Assembly: GCF_963678975.1 (NCBI RefSeq)
Contig: NC_089285.1
Location: 3,570,531 to 3,634,530 of the forward strand
Length of the DNA: 64,000 nucleotides
Direction: 5' to 3'
Source: Dysidea avara
Lineage: Eukaryota > Porifera > Demospongiae > Dictyoceratida > Dysideidae
Shown here piece after piece: positions 48,061-59,240 of the stretch. Within the stretch, counting starts at the first letter, position 1. Each line of letters opens with the position of its first letter. The notes below the pieces were generated by a model. The model saw only the letters and a program-made list of their open reading frames with translations, searched no databases and had not been told where the DNA came from. The position numbers and the translations under genes were made by a program.

Positions 48061-48889
48061 CATAGATAATAGAGTAAAGGGATAGGAAACGCAAGCGATT
48101 TCCGGTTTGATTTCCGTTACGCGTGACTTGAAAGGACAAGACAGTTTTGTGAGAATTAGTGTTCTAAGCAGCGTAAATAGTAATCCAACAGACTACAGTA
48201 AGTATTTAGGCCTATGTGAGAGATTTTGGCGAGAGAATTCAGACCGTAGATTTTGTAACAAAGCGTATCGCATTAACCGTGATTGTTACACGCTGTCACA
48301 CTTTCGCTCATCGTACCTTCATGCCTCTTCCATACCGCTTCTTTTATAGCCGGTTCCACTTTCGAATCTTGTGGTAAGCTAGGCGTGTCACCAACACAGT
48401 CTTTTACCGTTGCGTTGTACTGCAAGGTGGTTAAAACTTTTGGTTAAAAATGGAAGATACTTAGTCGTTTCTTCAAGCAACAGTTCCTGTTTTGCTCCGA
48501 TATTTCCTCTGGTTCCCTCTGTTAAATGGTAAGGAATAGGTTTATCACAGTTAAAAGGATAGAATCTATTTACGAAGAAAGTAAAGTGGTTTAAAGTAAT
48601 TTTTGGGCCGTTTTTTTTCACTTTCAATCTCCTTTACTTTTGCGTATAACTTCCTTGAGGGTTGGTACCATCCTAATTCCCTCGATTACTTACTTGAGTT
48701 CACTGTAGCGAAGTTTCACAGTCGTTGGTTACAAAATTCTGTCGTTACAACAATTTGTTTCTCTTTGATACAAGCGCAGCAAGCGTAACGAGTATGTTCG
48801 TGACGTACTACACGGAATTCCAATAGAAATGTACGTATTTTGTGACGTCACGTTATTGCGTTTCCTATCCCTTTACTCTATTATCTATG
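48061..48889. mobile_element. MITE, 829 bp, with GTTCGAC duplication
   Basis: Ends CATAGATAATAGAGTAAAGG and its complement, extending to GGATAGGAAACGCAA, flanked by GTTCGAC (48054-48060 and 48890-48896). The TSD could be read as 7 bp. The interior has no convincing ORF. A CATAGATAATAGA motif at 17136 suggests other family members. Confidence 0.88.
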
Positions 48890-48896
48890 GTTCGAC

Positions 48897-49179
48897 CAAC
48901 AGAAATTCCCGCCACCCGTGTGACTCCCCCGCACATATATGCACCTCACTAATTGCAGTAGCAACGTTAGCAAAACGTTGTAACTAACAGCCATAATCGA
49001 TACCACCGAGCTTCAATATAAAAGCAGCCAAGAAACGGTTGTAACTGTAATAGCCTATCAGGCTATAGGGCTCGCGCCGATGGAGGTCATAAGAAAGTCT
49101 CACGTGATCTCCGGATGCGACCTAGGATAGTGCGCAGTGACGTACTTTCCATCTTTGGTCGCATTATGGTGCGACCTTA
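48897..49179. other. Intergenic; no gene
   Basis: Contains AATATAAAAGC (49017) and a CpG-rich stretch, but no gene was recognised. Confidence 0.4.
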
Positions 49180-49576
49180 AGGTAAATGCGGGTAATTCCG
49201 GACACTCTTTCAAACTTCACCGTCTACTATAAGCACAGTAGCTTTTTCTAAGCAACTAACCATATGATGTTACACTCCAACCCTTCGTAGTGCCCCACCA
49301 GAATTTTCAAGTTAATCGGTCGATCACAAGAGGAGCAGCGCCTCAAACTTTAGAGGCGTGCAATAAACAAGCATGCGCTTAATTCCGGACACTGCATATA
49401 ACACATTGGAAATCATCGATTCATCGTTATAAAGTAATGTAACGTATAAAAACTGTATATTGATGTTATAAATGGATTATAATTGTTTCTTTTGTCCCTG
49501 TAGCTTGCAGATCCGACACTCAAACGTCGATTTCTTGGACGGTTTTCTGCGAAATCCTGCACACGTGTAGTGGAAC

Positions 49577-49665
49577 TGTTGTGTCCCTCATGCGTATTTT
49601 GTCCATACGCGTATACTCGTACGGGGTGCCTGTACGCGTATGGGATGCCCATACGCGTATGGGAC
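49577..49665 (+). repeat. Ginger left terminal region, palindrome array
   Basis: Three TACGCGTA cores, two within longer ATACGCGTAT palindromes and the last as CCCATACGCGTATGGG. ATTTTGTCC..ATACGCG aligns to the right end in inverted orientation. Confidence 0.88.
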
Positions 49666-51987
49666 GATGTTTTGAAATAGGTTCCATCTTACTATGCACG
49701 CCTAGATCTTGTCCACATAGCTTTGTTGCACTACAAAATCACTGTTATCTAGCTGTAACCATAGATAATACACTCCCCCTGGATATGAAACTAATCACGT
49801 GCGCGCATGGGTACAATAGAATGTTTGTGGTTCCACCCTAGTTTCGCGTGTCTAAAAATGCGACAGGTAGTAGGAGCTAGTTTACAGTGGTGAATTCTTT
49901 TAAGTGTTGCGGTTCATTAGTAGAAGCCATTCAGTGAATTATGCGCTACCGGAACCTTCGGTTGACAGATTGGTTACTGAGTTTACTTCTTGGTCTATAT
50001 AATTGTGTACGCGTTTTCAGCCTAACCATTCATAGTACCGCACTACTGCCATGTAAAATGGTGTTTCTGTATGGAGTTGCGTGTCACGAAGTAGGTTTGA
50101 ACGTTTAAAGCCGGTTTTTTAAAGTTCGACACAATGATGTTTATGTACGCGTTTTTTCAGTGTGTATTCAACCCTGAGCTTTGAATTTTTTATCATTTAA
50201 TCCTTACATTATGAAGTGTGTTATGAAACCCAAATCTTTGCTGCAGCGTGTTTGTGCGTACCAATTGACATTATGCACTGGGACGTCAGCTGCCATTTTA
50301 CGAAGGGGCGCGAAACTAGGGTGGGACAGGTGGCGCTTATTAGTTTCATATCCAGGGGGGTATATTATCTATGCTGTAACTGAATGAATTGGCTAGACGA
50401 TAAATGATTTTAGAGGCGCTTAATTCGCTATCGACAGCTTCAATGGGTTGACATGGCGTGGAGAGAAAAATGACTTTTATAGTTTTACTGGAACTTGCAT
50501 GAAGGTGTAGTACACAGTCTATTGTATGTGAATAAAACAGTAAAGCTAGCTATAGCATGATATCAAGTTTAATATAATATTTATTCTTAATGCAAAACTA
50601 ACTTATAGATAAAGCAGCTGGTATCCTGAATCCTGATTTGAACTATCAGCACTTAGAAGAGTTAAAATTGCAAAGGTGCAACAAATGCAGGAGTGTATAG
50701 CTAATGTATATAGCTAGCTATTCTGGAACATGTGGGGGACACCCCGAAAGGTGTACTGGGAACATCCTTTTTAACAGTGTGGGTCATAAACAACATTATA
50801 ACTAGAGAAAATTACTTCATTGCATGGGGCAATTAAGTAATATGTAGCATCACCGATAGCAACTGCTGAGCAACAATACCTCAAGGAGCCATCCAAGCAG
50901 GAAGTGAAGTGGCTATCCAGTCAACAATCGAACATGCTCCTAGCAACCACTCACCCATGTGGCCTTTGCCACACATGCATAGGGCCGGGGCTGATCCAGG
51001 GAGTGGATGGGGGGGGAGGGGGGTGGCTAGGCACCCACCTTGCTTGGCCTGTGGATTGCATAGGCATGCCTTTACTTCCTGCCAAAAAATAATAAAATAC
51101 TGTGGCTATGCATTTACATACTAGTTTCATACCATTGACAGCATGTAGAGGAGAAGTGAGTCTATATAGCATAGGCAGTTGGTAGTAAGAATAGTTAAAC
51201 AAATCCTAGACTTAAAAGATTTTCTTCTATAGTTTTAATCTCAGGAAGGTAGATATTCAAAAATTGGGAAGAATGCCCTTTTATTCCTAGCAGGGCATGC
51301 TGTGCAGTATGCTAGCCTACAGTGTACTAAGAGTACACTGTGACTCATCATGTGTTTATCTAGACTGTAAGTCATACACCAGCCATGGATATGGTCAGTA
51401 GCTATCACCACCCTCATTATCTGATACATTGATCATGCTCGAGTCCTACTAAAACTCACTTTCATTTTGTCCATGTATATATTATGTATAGAAGAAGAAA
51501 CCATCATTAATAATTGTTGAGAAAACACGAATGACTGATTACAAACAAATTATATTATATTGTGTACAAGAGAATGTGTCCTCGGACAACATGCGACCAC
51601 ATGTCTGACCAACAGTGGACAGCAGTGGGCATGGCAAGGAAAAAAATTAAATTACAAAACTAAAGTTACAGGTTATATTATATACAGAATTAAAAGCAGT
51701 CTGGGTTGATTATATATTTTATGTAGATTCTACACTTCTATTCTCTCAGCTTGAACTTGGACCAGCCACCTCCCTTCATAATATTATGAACTCTTGATAA
51801 TATATATTTCTGTATCAGTGCCTGATACATGCTCTCTCTATAATTTTAACACCTCTCTTTTGATCTCTTTGCTGCTTGCTTTACTGAGCTTATTTGCCGC
51901 CACAAGTGCTGATGCATGCAATCCTATAGTGTTTGCTAGCAGTATAGTTTATGACCTGAGAGTATCGAGTCCCGCTTGAATGCCGTG
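49666..51987. other. Ginger 5' non-coding region
   Basis: About 2.3 kb between the left terminal array and the start codon. No ORF or exon recognised; contains a G-rich tract at 51008-51026. Promoter and 5'UTR should lie here, close to 51.9 kb. Confidence 0.55.
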
Positions 51988-54900
51988 ATGGATGATAAAA
52001 TTTCCGTGGAAAGGGTTCGGAGAGAATTTAACGAGTTCCTAGCTAGCCAGGCCGCGAAACGTTCTAATTCTTTGTTTAACCGTGAGAAATTCGATTTAAT
52101 CAAGGCCACCTTGCTTGAAGGTAGCTAAGCGGCTGTGTAGTATAGGCTGTAGTTCAATGTTCCTCTTTCGTTCGTACATTAGACCACTCTGGTCACGGAG
52201 CTGAAGATGGCTCGGAAGATGGTGGTGATTCCAAGGACGATTACGAAATTAAACCAAGATTTAGGCAGTACGTCAAGGAGAAGCAGTTTGAACTGAAAGA
52301 TTTTCCGCAGATTGGATTAAATAATGCTGTGATCGTTCCTACAAAGAGCAAGAGCATGGTGAGTTTAACGCGGCCGCGCGCTCCTTCAACACCGCGCATG
52401 TCGGTGGCATTAACTATGATATTATATCCTGTTGCAATTGGAGAAATAAGTTTTTAACGCAAAATATATCAGACCCTTTCAATGTGTGAGTGGCTAAATC
52501 TTTTTATGTAGCTGCCTATAAAATTTGGAGATATATAGCTATAGTTATTTTCACATGTATGCATGTCTCATTAATATATATAGGTTCTGGCCAATTCTCT
52601 GTTTGAAGGCTATAGAAGAGTAGTAACAACAGATGATATATTTGATATCATCCAGTCTGTTCATGAGAAAGGCACGGCACACTCGGGTGTTAGGAAGACT
52701 TATTCAGTGGTATGCATAATAGTATAATATAATTATATGAGTGTTATTAATAAATCAGCTAGCATTAATGCATTAACTATGTACACTCCCTAGCTGCTAT
52801 TGTCATTATTGCATTATTAAAAATGCACATTTTCACTGTATGTGTAAGCGGTATAAGCACTGCCACACAATAATTTTCATTCTTTCGCCTGAAGATTTCG
52901 TCAAACTACGAAGGGATAACACGAACTTGTGTAGAGGAATATTGCAGACTGTGCCTCACTTGCTCTTGTAAGAAGCCTCAATTAACAAAAGCTCCTTTGA
53001 AACCTATCATTTCAAAGAGATTCCATGTTCGTGGACAGGTAAATAATATTGCTTTTATATTCCATTTATGCAGGAATAACATAATAAGTGTATTATATAT
53101 ATATACTTCATATTGTAGATTGATTTGATTGACATGTCAAGCATTCCAGACAGCAACAACAGATGGATTGGTCATTACAAAGATCACTTTAGCAAGTTTT
53201 CCATTCTATGGGCACAATCTAGGAAGTGTGCTGCAGAAACTGTTTTGTGCTTGCAACGATATGTTTTCGCATACCTTGGGGTACCTAAGATACTCCAATC
53301 TGATCATGGTCGAGAATTCAACAATGAGGTTGGAAAGACAACTGTCTAGGTGCATGCTGTATTTTATGCATTCCTTTATAGCTTTTTGAGACGATTGTTC
53401 ATGAGTGGAGTCAAGAGACAATTTTAATTCGAGGTAGACCAAGGCACCCCCAATCAAATGGGTGTATTGAAAAAGCTAACGGAGTGGTGAAACACATGCT
53501 CACTTCACTCATGGCTGACATGAAGACAACAGAATGGGTTCAGTTTCTTCCCAGAGTTCAATGTAAGTTTTATTTAAAACAGGTGCTATTGATGCCAATT
53601 ATTGTATATAATTTTGTTTTTCCAGTTACAATCAATAAGCAACCACATGCGACCATTAAAACATCACCATACCAAGTGGTGTTTGGTCTAGACCCATCTT
53701 CTGAACCCGTGAAAGGAATGTGTTTGGCAGAAGAAGAGACCATTATTATGGATCCTCCCACAGAAACTGATGATTTGACAGAGCTAGGTAACACAGATTC
53801 TTACTCTGATCCGGTGACCAAGGCTACGCAACCTGAAGTGGCCAAGGCCAGAACCTGTGTTGGTGACACAGAGTTCAGACAGCAGACACCTATCATTCCA
53901 GCAGGTATAAGGGGAATGATTTAAAATTGCCATTGCAGCTGCTTTGTTTGTTATTAATGCAGAAAATGAAGACAGGCACCATGAAGTTAGACAGTTTGCA
54001 AAGAAAAACATTGCAAATTCAGCTGCTAAAATGAAGAAACTTTATGATAATAGCAAAAGAATCAAGGCTGTAAAATTTAAAATTGGGGATGGTGTGACTG
54101 TAAGGATTCCACGACATGACAGAGGTGTAGGTGATTTGAGAAGAATACCAGGAGTTGTGGTTGCAAAACAACATGGGTCTTACAAAATAAGAACCGAGTA
54201 TGGACTTTTGAAAGGAAGATGTCGAACTGACCAGCTTCAGAAGTGCTTTCATGCAACAGTACAAACCACTGGGTGGGAAGATGATCCCACAATAGCACTG
54301 CGATCGGCTGCAAAAAAATTCAATCGAAGGAAAACTGATGTTTCACACTGCAATTGCAAATCTGGTTGTGTAAATGGCAAATGTGTATGTTTCAAAAGCA
54401 AAGTAAAATGCACAACATATTGCCACAAAGGGACAAGATGCAAGAATTCAGTCATCGGTATGAATAGTAGTTATTTTTGTGTAGTATAATATAATTATAT
54501 TCCACTTTGACAGCAGATGATTCTAGCATTGATGATAGTTGCCCATTGAACACTGAGACCGGTGAACAAGCTAATGAGAATCGTACAGGAAGCACCTCAG
54601 TGAAGACAAAACAAATTGGCAGTGATAGTTTTCCAGTGAAGAGGGAACAGGTTGACCTAGAGCCATCATACAGCAATGCTCGGGATGGATGTGAGCACAT
54701 ATGCATACAATAACTATCATGCCAGACATGATATTACAGCTACATATAGTTACAATAGAACCTGTCTCTAAAAATAACTTTGTAATAAGGACAAAAAATA
54801 TTAGCCCCATGAGTTCTGGTCCACATAAAAATTAATATGTGACCCAGTCTGACAAAATCAGTGTATATCCCGAAAATACACATGTTTACTGAATCTTGTC

Positions 54901-57433
54901 TATCTCCATCACTGTATTTGACCTAGAATAATTCTGTAAACTTCATTAAAATTGTAAGCAATTTTTACATAAGTGGTTAAACGTTTATGTGGATGCTAGC
55001 TATAATCATGGACAAAGTAATGTAGCTTCAAGCATTTAAAAGTAGGTCAAATTTTGACAGGCTATAAGAGACTGATTTTGTCAGCCCAGGTCACATATTG
55101 GTCAAACTCTTGGTTCCAAATGGTAGAGGGTACACTGCATGTACTATGTTGAAGTGAGATGCATTGAAACATCTGCATGGACATGCACACAAAATATCTT
55201 TAATGCTCCCCATACATAGCATATTTGTCATGGATATGTCTAAGTAAATGTACATGCACGGGTAGATCATCGGTATAAGATGAATTGGTACAACAGGTAG
55301 TTCTGGGGTCCAGGGAGTAGAAGAAGAAGAAGCCAGTAGTATGTCAGTAGAAGAAACCAGCCCTAAGCTTGGAGGTAAGAAATAAATTCAATCATGTAGG
55401 TGTGTGTTAATCTGCATGGATTATACATTTTAGGGGGTCATGAAATTTTCAGCAATGAAGATATTCCACCAGGGAACAGCTTTCAGTTTGACAAAATCGT
55501 GAAACTTAGCAAGAAGATGAAAACTATTATACAGAACCATCCATCGTTTTTGTTTAAGCCATGTGGGCCTGCCCATGAATACATATCTAACAGTCTCAAA
55601 ACCAACTTACCAGCTGCATTTCTGCACAGCTATGTTGTGGATAACTATGAAGACCAGAAATGTTTGAAGGATCTTTGCTATGCTCACAAGGAACCAGTTC
55701 CAATCACAATTGTGCAAAAGTTTACCAACAAAATGTATGATTTGAAGGATGATGTAGAGACAAACAAACAAACAGCCGACTTATTGAATCTAGAAGAGCC
55801 TACAATGGCTAATATACTTATTGACTATTTCCACTTGCACAAATCCCGTAAGGATATTTTGTAGGCTGTAACTACTTTTCTCTATCTACACTTTTCATTC
55901 ATTCATTTTCATCTTTATTTTGCAGGAGGGGTAGTTCATCAGTATTGTCCTAATTCATCAGATGAAGAAGTTGATGAAAATGATTATCAAACCGAAGGTT
56001 TTGTGCCCGGTATATCATCTGTCTGCATAATATTGCTATCATGCAGGCCGATTAATGAGAATCAGAAACAAAACCCAGATGCTTTTTGAAGCGAAGTTTG
56101 GTAGTTACAAAGTTTACGACGAGGGAATTCTGTCACTGATCGACACCAATGGATGGGTTACTGATGAAGTACGTGTTTGTAAACTTTATGCAAGCAAGCA
56201 TATATGTATATATGTTGTATATAGGTGATAGCATCTTATCTACTATACATGATCCGTGCCAACAAAAAGGTTAGAGATAATACATAGAAAAGTCTAGTGC
56301 ATATGAATGTATGCATTATGTGCATGCTCACTTCCAAACACAGGAAGAAGAAATATTTATCATGGACGTGTCTGCAGTGAATGACATTTGTAATGGGACG
56401 TATATCCTTAAGATGAAAGTTTTAAGCAATGTATGAGTTGGTACTTTACGAGGACTTACAGACACCTGTATACATATATTTCTGCAGGTTGATTTGTCTC
56501 ATTACAATGCCCTCATTGGACCTTACTGCTACCAGAAGATGCACTGGATATTGGTGGTCAGACATATTTGTACATTTATATCTTTATAGCTACTATTTCT
56601 TTAGATCGTCGAACCAAAGAATGGAAAGGTTCTCTACATTGACCCAAAGAAGTATGAAGAAAGAGATCATAGACTAATACAAAGGATAAGAAAAAACTGG
56701 AAGTTAGTACAGTTAATATTTTGCACACATAGTTAGTTAAGTATGTATACACATTAATTTGCATATCAACAGGAACACATTCTTTGAACTCCCTGGCTAT
56801 TTGCATATAATCCCTGGCTATTTGCATATAATTCTCTTGCAGCGCTTACAGCACCTATCAATATTGTGGTGGATATTGGCCAAAGAAGTATGTATGGGAA
56901 GTCGTTACCCCTCCACACAGTATACAGGAAGACAATTCGTCTTGTGGAGTTTATGTTATGAAGGTATGGCCTTAAGTATATTCTGCAACACAACATAAAG
57001 AATTTCTAAAATAGTTTGCTGAACAATATTTAAGACATTTACCAATGAACATCCATGCTGGAACAGTTCACGATTTAAGAATAGAGATGGCAAAAGAAAT
57101 ACTTAACAATTCAGGTAAACAAGCAGTTGTAAGGTACTTATGAGTGTTGTTAGCAATCTATTTGTTTGCAGAACCCATAGAAGAGCATTGCAGGACCTGC
57201 TCATTCACTGCTACTAAAGCACAGGATTGGGTAAGTGTTGTTTGCTCTTTGTTTCATTGACTATCAGCTGAATATATACGTAGATTGGCTGTGGAACATG
57301 TGAATCGTGGTACCACCTGAATTGTGTCAACAGGCACATTAGCATTAAGTTGAATCCAGAGGATATACCTATAGTTAACTTTATTGGACCATGCTGTTCT
57401 ACTGGTGCAACGTATGTAATTGACTTTATGTAA
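51988..57433 (+). CDS. Ginger transposase: DDE integrase + Cys-rich + Ulp1 (C48) protease + PHD finger
   Basis: Twenty-one exons: 51988-52120, 52183-52358, 52584-52709, 52895-53038, 53119-53328, 53382-53562, 53626-53904, 53963-54457, 54514-54690, 55297-55374, 55434-55847, 55926-56009, 56047-56168, 56225-56269, 56344-56430, 56488-56556, 56605-56702, 56843-56963, 57015-57114, 57172-57230 and 57284-57433. They sum to 3348 nt, 1115 residues, all phases compatible, no stop. Residues 120-170: H2C2-type zinc binding (HEKGTAHSG, CRLCLTC). Integrase catalytic Asp195, Asp255 (LQSDHGREF) and Glu293 (NGCIEKANG). A basic region with a KIGDGVTVRIP segment follows. Cys-rich motif about 543-575. Ulp1 triad plus Gln: His936, Asp953, Gln1001, Cys1007 (SSCGVYVMK). 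PHD finger 1053-1104 (CRTC, CGTC, WYHLNC). The last exon could continue past a GT at 57411. Integrase resembles KRBA2/Ginger. Domesticated host use cannot be excluded. Confidence 0.88.
54837..55096. mobile_element. MITE with ATGTGACC ends, 260 bp, in a Ginger intron
   Basis: Ends ATGTGACCCAGTCTGACAAAA and complement (CAGCCCAGGTCACAT) within the 54691-55296 intron. An internal AGGTCAAATTTTG is shared with the 16123 copy. It is nested inside the Ginger element without touching an exon. Confidence 0.8.
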
Positions 57434-58637
57434 TCATGGTTAAATATTAATGTATGGCATATTATAATTTATAAAATTGTGTTTGGCCCCCAGCGAACAT
57501 GCATGGTGTAGAGCTAGCACTGCTACTGCTTAGTGCAGAGTAGATATTATGATTATGTGATCCTATGTCAGAAAATCAGTCGATTTTTAGTAGTTTTATA
57601 TACCGTTAAGTGGATGTGTAAACTTCAGTCTCACTTACGCTTGCGTTAACTAGTTGAAACGAATCTCTTGGACTGAACTCTGTGTTAGTGCATGGGTATT
57701 ATGTTAGCTGTGCTGTTTGCTTTTGTTTGTAAAGCTTTACAGTGACCAGCTGCACTGAAGGTCTGACAGCACTATTATGTTATAAGTATGTAGTCTTAGT
57801 CCATGTCTAATTTATATGCATTAATTTATGACCTGGCTTGTTATAGCTAATAATAATTATATTAATTCATGGAATTGCAGCTTTCAATCGATTTTAATGA
57901 TTTACCCGGTACTGCATGTTGTGCTATATATGCACGAAGTGCATGTAGCTATTTATACTAACTTACCATAGTTCTGCTTACACAATAATTCACATTAATT
58001 TCTACCCAGCATGCATTTGACCACTGGTATATGTCCAGTCACATAATAGAATAGCTAGATATTTATGGTGTGCTATATAAATAATTTGCTATTTATCTAT
58101 TATACTGGACAGGCAGACTGACATGCCCATCGCTACTCCATTAAGAACAATTAGTAATTATAGATTATAGAATTAATACTCAAATTGAGTTTGTACATTG
58201 CAAATAAATAAATAAGTAAATATTTTACTGGACAGGCAGAATGATGCCTGATTTGTTCAAGGGACTCGTGACTAGCTAGCCCAAAAGGTTGCTAGACTAC
58301 TCAAGAAGTTCATCCGATTTAATCAACATATGCATGCTCCACATGATTTGAATGGTGAAGGCCAGATATATGATACATGCAGCACATAGCAGCTTATAGC
58401 ATGGAGAAGAAACGTGCGCGAAGTACTATGAGGCAAACAAATAGCTAGCTAGCTAGCTACAAATAAGCGCGACAGCAGTGTGCTAGCTATGTAATTTCTA
58501 CATAGTATATGCCAGTAGGTAGTACAGCCAAAACAAAGGTATATTTAATGAAACTGAACTGCAAAAGCTACGTATTTGTAAACCCAGTTGAATTTATGCA
58601 AGCAACGCTAAGCGTCTCAGAATTAAATTATATCGTT
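57434..58637. other. Ginger 3' non-coding region
   Basis: No gene. An ATTATGTGATCC..GTCAG motif at 57551 may be a decayed MITE end. ACTGGACAGGCAGA occurs twice (58106, 58229), about 123 bp apart. Confidence 0.5.
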
Positions 58638-58763
58638 CCGTACGCGTACGGGGCCCTATACGCGTACGGGATGCCCATACGCGTATGGGACAGGGAAAAT
58701 GCCCATATGCGTACGGGATATCCCATACGCGTATGGGACAAAATACGCGTACGGGATGCAACA
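58638..58763 (-). repeat. Ginger right terminal region, palindrome array
   Basis: Five TACGCGTA cores plus a TATGCGTA variant, spaced about 17-25 bp, including two CCCATACGCGTATGGG palindromes. In reverse complement it aligns to the left terminal region. Confidence 0.88.
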
Positions 58764-59240
58764 GAACCACCTCCAGCATTTATCGCATCCTATCCACTTT
58801 TTCTGCGCCTCTTCGTCATCATCGTCGTAGGATTTTCCACACTCTTGACAATTGGAATCTTCATCTACACAAGGGTATATACTTGGCTAGCTTGTCATCT
58901 GCGTACAAAGCTAGTGGCAATATACAGCTGTAAAGCTGTCCATGTGCTGTGTATTCATTGCTGTGCATACATATGATTGTATTTAGTTGAGGCTATTTCA
59001 ACTAAATCTTTTTTTTTCTCGGGCCCGACTAACCATGTATTTTTCTGTACAAAAATATTTACGTTCACACGTGATTGTACAGATAACGCCACAAAGTTAC
59101 CTTTTAAGCTTATCACAAAGTAAATATTTCACCTTATGGCAGCCTACTGACAAGTGGCACAGTAATCATAATGTAGCTTAGATACCGTTTGACTCACAAA
59201 ATTACTCTTCACAGCCACCAAAAAGTAATATGATTTTTAT

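Larger units (their letters stand above)
49577..58763 (+). mobile_element. Complete Ginger-like DNA transposon, 9187 bp
   Basis: Begins TGTTGTGTCCC and ends GGGATGCAACA, flanked by exact 4-bp duplications GAAC (49573-49576 and 58764-58767). Both ends carry arrays of TACGCGTA palindromes in inverted orientation. It contains one 21-exon gene with a Ginger-type integrase. TG...CA ends and a 4-bp TSD agree with what is described for Ginger elements, cut-and-paste transposons whose integrase is related to that of Ty3/Gypsy. Confidence 0.93.

Noticed and set aside
48107..48788. Short frames inside the 829-bp MITE
   Set aside because: No similarity or transposase motif; the region is a non-autonomous element.
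53784..54810. Minus-strand frames across the Ginger gene
   Set aside because: Antisense to a spliced plus-strand gene with a consistent domain structure.
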